Source of the DNA: Acanthochromis polyacanthus
Taxonomy: Eukaryota > Chordata > Actinopteri > Pomacentridae
Direction: 5' to 3'
Assembly: GCF_021347895.1 (NCBI RefSeq)
Contig: NC_067132.1
Coordinates: 2,108,001-2,172,000, forward strand
DNA: 64,000 bases
The notes under the pieces are model-generated. The model was not told the DNA's origin and searched no databases. It saw nothing but the letters and a program-made list of their open reading frames with translations. Below, in pieces: positions 59,302-64,000 of the stretch (positions are counted from its first letter, which is position 1; each line of letters opens with the position of its first letter). The position numbers were made by a program, and so were the translations under genes.

Positions 59302-59690
59302 TCACCCCCGTCTGTGCAGAGTGCCACAGTATCTGCATTCACCTGTTGCTCTCTGTGGCTGTGTAGACGCATCGGTGGATGCAGACGGCCTGCTGGTAGA
59401 TCCCCGTCCTGGTTGCTGTCCATAGGCTGCATTGATACTTTTGTCCGGCACAGAGCTGCTAACTGACATAGATTTTAACTTATTGTCCAACACCTCCGCT
59501 GCAAGGCCAATGTCAAAAGCCCCCTCCAACTTAAGGTCCTTTTCTCTTAGCATGCGTCGTCTGGCACCCTCATCACTTATCCCAAGAACAAGCTTGTCCC
59601 TTATAAGCTCGTCTCTTATCGCTCCATATTCACATGTGGCAGCTTTCTCTCTCAGTCTTGTGACAAAAGCATCCACAGATTCTCCATCCT
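59302..59690 (-). pseudogene. Gypsy gag, C-terminal part
   Basis: Minus-strand frame with DAFVTRLREKAATCEYGAIR, DELIRDKLVLGISDEGARRR and the start of a CCHC knuckle (ECRYCGTLHRRG). A frameshift and small losses near 59300 then disrupt the second knuckle, of which CRSC-like remnants appear at 59260-59280. Gag would package the RNA. The piece begins at the solo LTR target site. Confidence 0.78.
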
Positions 59691-59695
59691 CTTGT

Positions 59696-60421
59696 TGTCA
59701 GGAAGCCATTCCGGCTCCTGGCTGGTTTTTGTTCCTGCCTCTGTCAGGATGCCATTCTGGCTCCTGCCTGGTTTTTTGTTCTTGTCTCCCTCTCTCTCTC
59801 CCGGCTGATCGCCCGCTGGAGGACACCTCAGTGTGGCACGAGATTCAGCTGAGGAGTAATCAAGCCGAACTCCACTCACCTGTTCCCCTCCTCTGCCTTA
59901 AAAGCCCTCTGCTCCCCTCACTCTGGGCTGGAGCATTGTTGGACAAGCCCTCCTCTCGACTTCATCAGTTCATGGACTCTTCTGTTTTCCCTTTTGTGGC
60001 TTTCTCCCCTCCTGGACTCTGTTGTGCTTCAGTTGGTTTTGGACTCACCCCAGCCAGTCTGCTCTCTTGGAAGACAACTCCCTAGTGTGTGAGTATGTCT
60101 CAGTCAACCGTAGCTCCTGCTTCCGTATAGAGCAGCATTTAAGAGAACTCGTTCATTCCCTCATACCTGGGAATTGTAGCAGCTGGCTGATTTGTAGTGA
60201 TTGAGTGTTGTTCACTGAGAGTTGTGACTTAGTAGTTTTAGTTCTTGCCATTAGTAGGGGCTGTGAATATTATTTGAGAACCGAAGATCCAGTTTCCCTT
60301 GTTGCGACCAGCTTGTCACAGTTTTTGTAATCCCTGTTAATAAAACCCCATTCTCCATCTATGATGTTGCCTGCCTCGTGTCTGCACTTGGGTTCTTTAA
60401 CTACCACCACTCCTCATAACA
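59696..60421 (+). mobile_element. Solo LTR, 726 bp, inside Gypsy gag
   Basis: Begins TGTCAGGAAGCC and ends CCTCATAACA (TG...CA). CTTGT (5 bp) flanks both sides (59691-59695, 60422-60426), and removing it rejoins gag. An AATAAA near 60341 and a 'ccttaaaagccc' TATA-like site near 59897 suggest plus-strand orientation. No internal genes remain, so the rest was lost by LTR-LTR recombination. The family is unknown, unrelated to the host Gypsy LTR. Confidence 0.9.
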
Positions 60422-60426
60422 CTTGT

Positions 60427-60546
60427 TTAAGTTTGCCAAAGACATACCTTTCAAAAATCACGTTTCTGGTGGGTGTGAAGTATTGACCCAGTTTTTCGAG
60501 TATTACTTCCACTTCAGTCTGCTCCTCAGCTGTGAGTCCGAGGTTG
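60427..60546 (-). pseudogene. Gypsy gag, middle part
   Basis: The minus strand reads LGLTAEEQTEVEVILEKLGQ, YFTPTRNVIFERYVFGKLKQ, typical capsid-like sequence of fish Gypsy gag, between the solo LTR and the MITE. In frame with the pieces on either side once the insertions are ignored. Confidence 0.75.
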
Positions 60547-60555
60547 TGCTTGTAA

Positions 60556-61135
60556 CAGCCCGATCTCACGAGGATTCGTGAAACTGTTACGTAAATTTTT
60601 GTTTCGGTTTCGTGCGCACCAACACGATTTCGTCATGTTTTTCGTGCCGCTCACCACGAAATGCGCACCAATGTATTTTAAACGGCGGACTTTTCGTGCC
60701 ACCCAGAACGTATTTCAAACGAATGTGTGTATTATATTTTTAATGTAAAACCATGGCGAATCCAACGCTATATTTTGCATGACATCGTCCCTAACCATAA
60801 CCCTAACCATAACCATAACCATAACCTAACCATAACCTAACCATAACCCGGTGGTACACTTACCAATTTGCATAGGAATTTAAAGAATGTCCGGCGGCCG
60901 GCGGCCGCAAACGCGATCACACAAGCAGTATACGCCGATGGACAGCTTAGATCGTCATGAATCCGCTGGTATAAACCACTTTCAGCTGTGATTACCACAG
61001 CGGGTTTCGTTGTGAGCAACACGAAAAACATTTCGTGGTGAGCGGCACGAAAAACATGACGAAATCGTGTTGGTGCGCACGAAAAAGAAACAAAAAATTT
61101 ACGTAACAGTTTCACGAATCCCCGTGAGACCGTGT
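60556..61135. mobile_element. MITE with ~110-bp TIRs and 9-bp TSD
   Basis: TGCTTGTAA flanks both ends (60547-60555, 61136-61144). The TIRs share GGATTCGTGAAACTGTTACG, CGTGCGCACCAACACG and CGTCATGTTTTTCGTG, with a few mismatches. A 9-bp TSD with long TIRs points to a Mutator-like origin. The interior has a telomere-like array (60788-60850) and a 100-bp block shared with the element at 937-3513. Non-coding. Confidence 0.88.
60788..60850. repeat. Telomere-like CCTAA/CCATAA tandem repeat
   Basis: About ten units alternating CCTAAC, CCATAAC and CCCTAAC, close to vertebrate telomere sequence but irregular. It lies inside the MITE. Confidence 0.85.
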
Positions 61136-61140
61136 TGCTT

Positions 61141-61326
61141 GTAAACATGATGGCAGTCCTTTCCCATTAGCTTTCTGAGCGTTGCCGCCTGCACCGGTTT
61201 CTCTGCTTTTTGGATCCTGGTCGCTAGCACATAATCCTCAAACTCTGATCGGAAGCTAGCCCAGTTGCTGTGAAGGTCTCCAGTCATCTTCATGGGCTCC
61301 GGTGGTGGAATGTTGGAAGCCATCAT
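61141..61326 (-). pseudogene. Gypsy gag, N-terminal part
   Basis: Starts MMASNIPPPEPMKMTGDLHS (61326, the second Met also possible), then NWASFRSEFEDYVLATRIQK and TLRKLMGKDCHHVYKQ, up to the MITE target site. This is the matrix/capsid start of a fish Gypsy gag. The ATG lies about 130 bases downstream of the 5' LTR remnant, a normal leader. Confidence 0.8.
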
Positions 61327-61458
61327 TTCTACAAGATGCTAATGCTAGCAGGCTAACTGAAACATCTAACTTCACCTAGAAAAACGAATAATGGAACGCT
61401 GTTCCAGTGACAGGCAACGAAAGACTCACTCTGGGTTCCAGTACAACTTCTGACACTA

Positions 61459-61495
61459 TGTTACATGTGTGAGTGCATGAATGACTGTCGGAGTC
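61459..61495 (-). repeat. Truncated Gypsy 5' LTR (37 bp)
   Basis: TGTTACATGTGTGAGTGC and on to 'gactgtcggagtc' matches 53911-53947 with one difference, then the similarity ends abruptly at 61496. The primer-binding region would be the 'agtgtcagaag' (minus strand) just inside. The outer 140 bases of this LTR are missing. Confidence 0.8.
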
Positions 61496-61837
61496 TGTTT
61501 GTTTGTTTGTTGTTTTTCAATGTTTCTTAAAATTTTTGCATTTTACTCAGATATTTCTATTGTATGTTATGTACTTCTGCTTGAAAGATTTTAAAAGTCC
61601 TAAATAAACTTTCAACCCCACATTTATCAGATATCTATACTTATGTTTTTTTTTTTAAAGTCACCTCTTTTCAAGTTTTAGTTTCTTATAGTGTGCGTGC
61701 ATATGTGTGGATATACTCAATTCAGTTCTAAAATGAAAATAAAAAGTTATGTAGATGTTTGCTTTGTGCAGCACTTCACGCATGCAACATGTGCAAATAG
61801 TAAATGTCTTTAATCAGAAGACTGCCTGACACCACGA
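61496..61837. other. No gene recognised
   Basis: TTTG-rich and AT-rich sequence following the broken LTR. Nothing supported. Confidence 0.4.
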
Positions 61838-61939
61838 TATCAATGGCAGGACCTATATTATAGACTATTTGTGACCACTGGCAGGTATGCATATATGATT
61901 TATCTGTGGACCACAAACTAGACCAGAGAGCAACTTTCT
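61838..61939. repeat. 102-bp direct repeat, left copy
   Basis: Matches 63605-63706 at 99 of 102 positions, starting TATCAATGGCAGGACCTAT. It flanks the retroposed block. Confidence 0.9.
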
Positions 61940-63604
61940 TTTTTTTGTTTTTTGTCTGCATTTATTCTCATTGTTCAACTCCACAGAAGGGGTGTCAACA
62001 CTTTATGAGATTAATGCATATTTGAGTCTTGCAGCCAAATATTTTATTATTTAAAGCATGCATGTGACCATCACTAGCCCTCCCTGAAAGCAAAGCGGAC
62101 ATTCTTTATTACAATTCCCTGTTAAGAGCCAGGGAGGACAATGCTACACCTCAGTGGTGACGTGAAGGGAAACAAAGGGTGGACAGGACGAGACAGGACG
62201 GATAGGGACAGGGACTAGTAAGCGGTGCTATTACATCTGAAGAATATCAGGTGCTGTGTTATTCCCTACTATTAATTACCCATCAATAAGACAAACAAAC
62301 AAACACACACAAAAAACAGAATAAACAAATAAAAAAATATACAAATGAATAAATAACCAAACAGTTCTGAACACAATAGTTGTGGATGTCATGTCAGTAT
62401 AGAGTGGAATAGGCCAGAAGAAGATACTGGAGAAAAGGAGAGTGGGTTTAGTGCGAGTTTAGACTCTGGAGAGAGTCTCAGCACATTCTGGCAGGTCCCA
62501 TCACTGCTCAACAGTGGAACTTGACAGGAGCTGGTGGGACCTGAACAAACATGCACATGCAAGTGTGAAGGACCCCGAAGTCCAGAACAGCTATCATGGC
62601 AAGGCAGGGCCAGGCTGACAGGGTGCCCCCCACACCCCAGGCTTCAGGAGCTACGGGGCGGCACCCCCAGAGAGCAACCGGGGTCACCGTGTACCACACA
62701 GACCCCAAGGACAAGAGGGAGCAGCTACCAACACCCCCAGCATGCCAGAACCAACCCAGGCAGCCCAGAGCAAGAGGACCCACCTGCCGCCCGCCCCAGC
62801 CACCACCAGGAACCTGCACCCCCCACCCCCCACCGGAGTCCGGCCAGAGGGAACCGGAGCCGGGTCCCAATGCGAGTCCAGAGGGCAAAAATGGACAGAG
62901 CGGTGGGGCCCAGCAACGCCAATGGGGAGGCACCCGGCATACCCCCCGGCACCAGCCCCTGGCTGAGCACAGCACACCCAAGGCCCCCACATCCCACGAC
63001 GCAAACTGACCCCCCACCAGGACAGAGCCACTACACACAACCAGCCCGCGCCACAGCCACAGCGCCCACCAGGACAGCCAATCCAGACTCCGGAGCCCAC
63101 CAAGAGCCACTGCAACAGCTGGGACCCGTCGTACACGCAGGAGAATCCTCACAGGCCACAACCACCCAGCCCTGGGGACCCCCAGCCACAGCAACACAGA
63201 TGATGGTACACTCCGCCACCCCATAGCCATAAGGGGGCCGGATCCCACCAGCGAGGCCATAACTGTGAAACCCACCCATTACTCCCGTATTAATACGTTT
63301 CCCGATCCCTGACGGGAAACATTATCCCAGCACCGTGATAGTGTAACCCTGAGTGTCATGTGGTGCATTAAAAGTGGGGAGGCTGGGTGAGGCATCAGCC
63401 AACCCAGACCTACCCACAAGGTGAGTGTGTGTGGTGCATTAAAAAAAGATTGGAGAGCAGGGGAGGCAGGCGAAAGGGTGATGAGGGGGAGACAGGGCCG
63501 TATAGCCTTGCCACCTGCCCCACCACAGTGCCCATCATTCCTGCCCCCACCTGCCCTCGGGGCCCTAACTGTTGTGTCCCTATATGTGCCTAAAGGTTGC
63601 GCGC
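61940..63604 (-). mobile_element. Retroposed GC-rich sequence (minus strand) with poly-A
   Basis: On the minus strand the block ends 'gagaataaatgcagac' then AAAAAACAAAAAAAAG, a polyadenylation signal and tail adjoining the left direct repeat. The body is AT-rich for 600 bases and then C/G-skewed (62600-63600) with long but low-complexity frames on both strands. Reverse-transcribed insertion with the 102-bp repeats as an unusually long target duplication is the simplest reading. It could be a LINE fragment (fish I/Nimb-like regions have similar composition) or a processed transcript. I see no clear RT motif. Confidence 0.5.
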
Positions 63605-63706
63605 TATCAATGGCAGGACCTATGTTATAGACTATTTGTGACCACTGGCAGGTATGCATATGTGATTTATCTGTGGACCACAAACTAGACCAGAGAGCAA
63701 CATTCT
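63605..63706. repeat. 102-bp direct repeat, right copy
   Basis: Partner of 61838-61939 with three differences. The sequence then continues into the mariner-like remnant. Confidence 0.9.
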
Positions 63707-63960
63707 GTGTCAGCCAGCAGCCTTGTATGATCCAACCTTCAGGTCGAGGATCATCACTACTGACAAGAGTTGGGTCCATGTTTACCATCAAGACAAGAAG
63801 CAACACTTTTTATTCGAGTTTCAAAACTGGACAGGTCAGGTCAGGCCGACCAGGAGTATTCTAGTTTCTTTTTTTCTTCAACAGTCACATGAATTTTACA
63901 GCAAGAATGAATCAAACAGTGTTGGACTGTCAAGGTGGAGCTCTACTGAAGCATCCTGAG
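63707..63960 (+). pseudogene. Possible mariner transposase scrap
   Basis: The plus-strand frame from 63723 reads IITTDKSWVHVYHQDKKQHF, which can be aligned by eye with the mariner first-Asp block (ITGDESWVYGYD). It is followed by diverged sequence to 63959. The Glu of DES is Lys here. No ends or other catalytic blocks are visible before the window closes. Confidence 0.35.
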
Positions 63961-64000
63961 GTGTGTGTGAAGGCTGGCATGTGAGTGCTCTTATGTACCG

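Larger units (their letters stand above)
53911..61495 (-). mobile_element. Ty3/Gypsy LTR retrotransposon, degraded and interrupted
   Basis: On the minus strand the order is 5' LTR remnant (61459-61495), gag, protease, reverse transcriptase, RNase H, integrase, polypurine tract and 3' LTR (53911-54089), as in Gypsy elements. Four later insertions sit inside: a SINE (55491-55856), a LINE (57292-58427), a solo LTR (59696-60421) and a MITE (60556-61135). Each has a target duplication that restores the Gypsy sequence when removed. Stops and frameshifts are present in gag, the protease/RT junction and RT, so it is dead. Confidence 0.9.

Noticed and set aside
60788..60850. A true chromosome-end telomere
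   Set aside because: The array is short and irregular and lies inside a MITE with its own target-site duplication.
62508..63275. 255-codon minus-strand frame as a gene
   Set aside because: A similarly long frame exists on the opposite strand, composition is extremely skewed, and there is no domain, splice site or conserved motif.

Overview
The window looks like teleost fish genomic DNA. There are no operons or ribosome binding sites. It is AT-rich non-coding sequence packed with fish-type transposable elements: Tc1/mariner, hAT, piggyBac-like, CACTA-like, Maverick/Polinton, Ty3/Gypsy, L1, L2 and other LINEs, and tRNA-derived SINEs. Split genes use GT-AG introns. I recognise no host gene and no rRNA, tRNA, snRNA or CRISPR. 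Family names are from memory of the families; target-site duplications (TSDs), terminal inverted repeats (TIRs) and reading frames were read directly from the sequence. The species cannot be told.

Layout. 1-9.2 kb: an unclassified 2.6 kb transposon with ~80-bp TIRs and a 6-bp TSD (937-3513), a complete non-autonomous hAT element (4230-5094), a SINE, and a hAT relict that still shows a BED-finger exon. 9.6-17 kb: a mariner relict, a LINE 3' end, a minisatellite, a 2.4 kb hAT-like element and an L2 LINE. 17.9-33 kb: a nest. A minus-strand Polinton-type integrase relict is split by a LINE with a restriction-like endonuclease. Next to it an L1 copy is split by an L2. That L2 is split by a hAT MITE (22064-22588) and by a 7.9 kb CACTA-like transposon (23271-31143) carrying two multi-part genes, both now broken.

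33-53 kb: LTR-like and SINE sequence, a near-pristine Tc1 element with an intact 350-residue DD34E transposase (36209-37845), a Tc1-family deletion derivative encoding only a 60-residue helix-turn-helix protein (40890-41565), a palindromic Tc1 derivative, a MITE with a 9-bp TSD (45097-45651), and several decayed Tc1 copies, one holding a piggyBac-type MITE. 53.9-61.5 kb: one minus-strand Gypsy retrotransposon broken by four dated insertions (SINE, LINE, solo LTR, MITE), each with its own TSD. 61.8-63.7 kb: a GC-rich retroposed block between 102-bp direct repeats, then a mariner-like scrap.

The genes here do not form a pathway; they are mobilisation genes of separate elements. The only protein-coding units that look intact are the Tc1 transposase and the 60-residue HTH protein. 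Stretches where I see nothing are listed as such.
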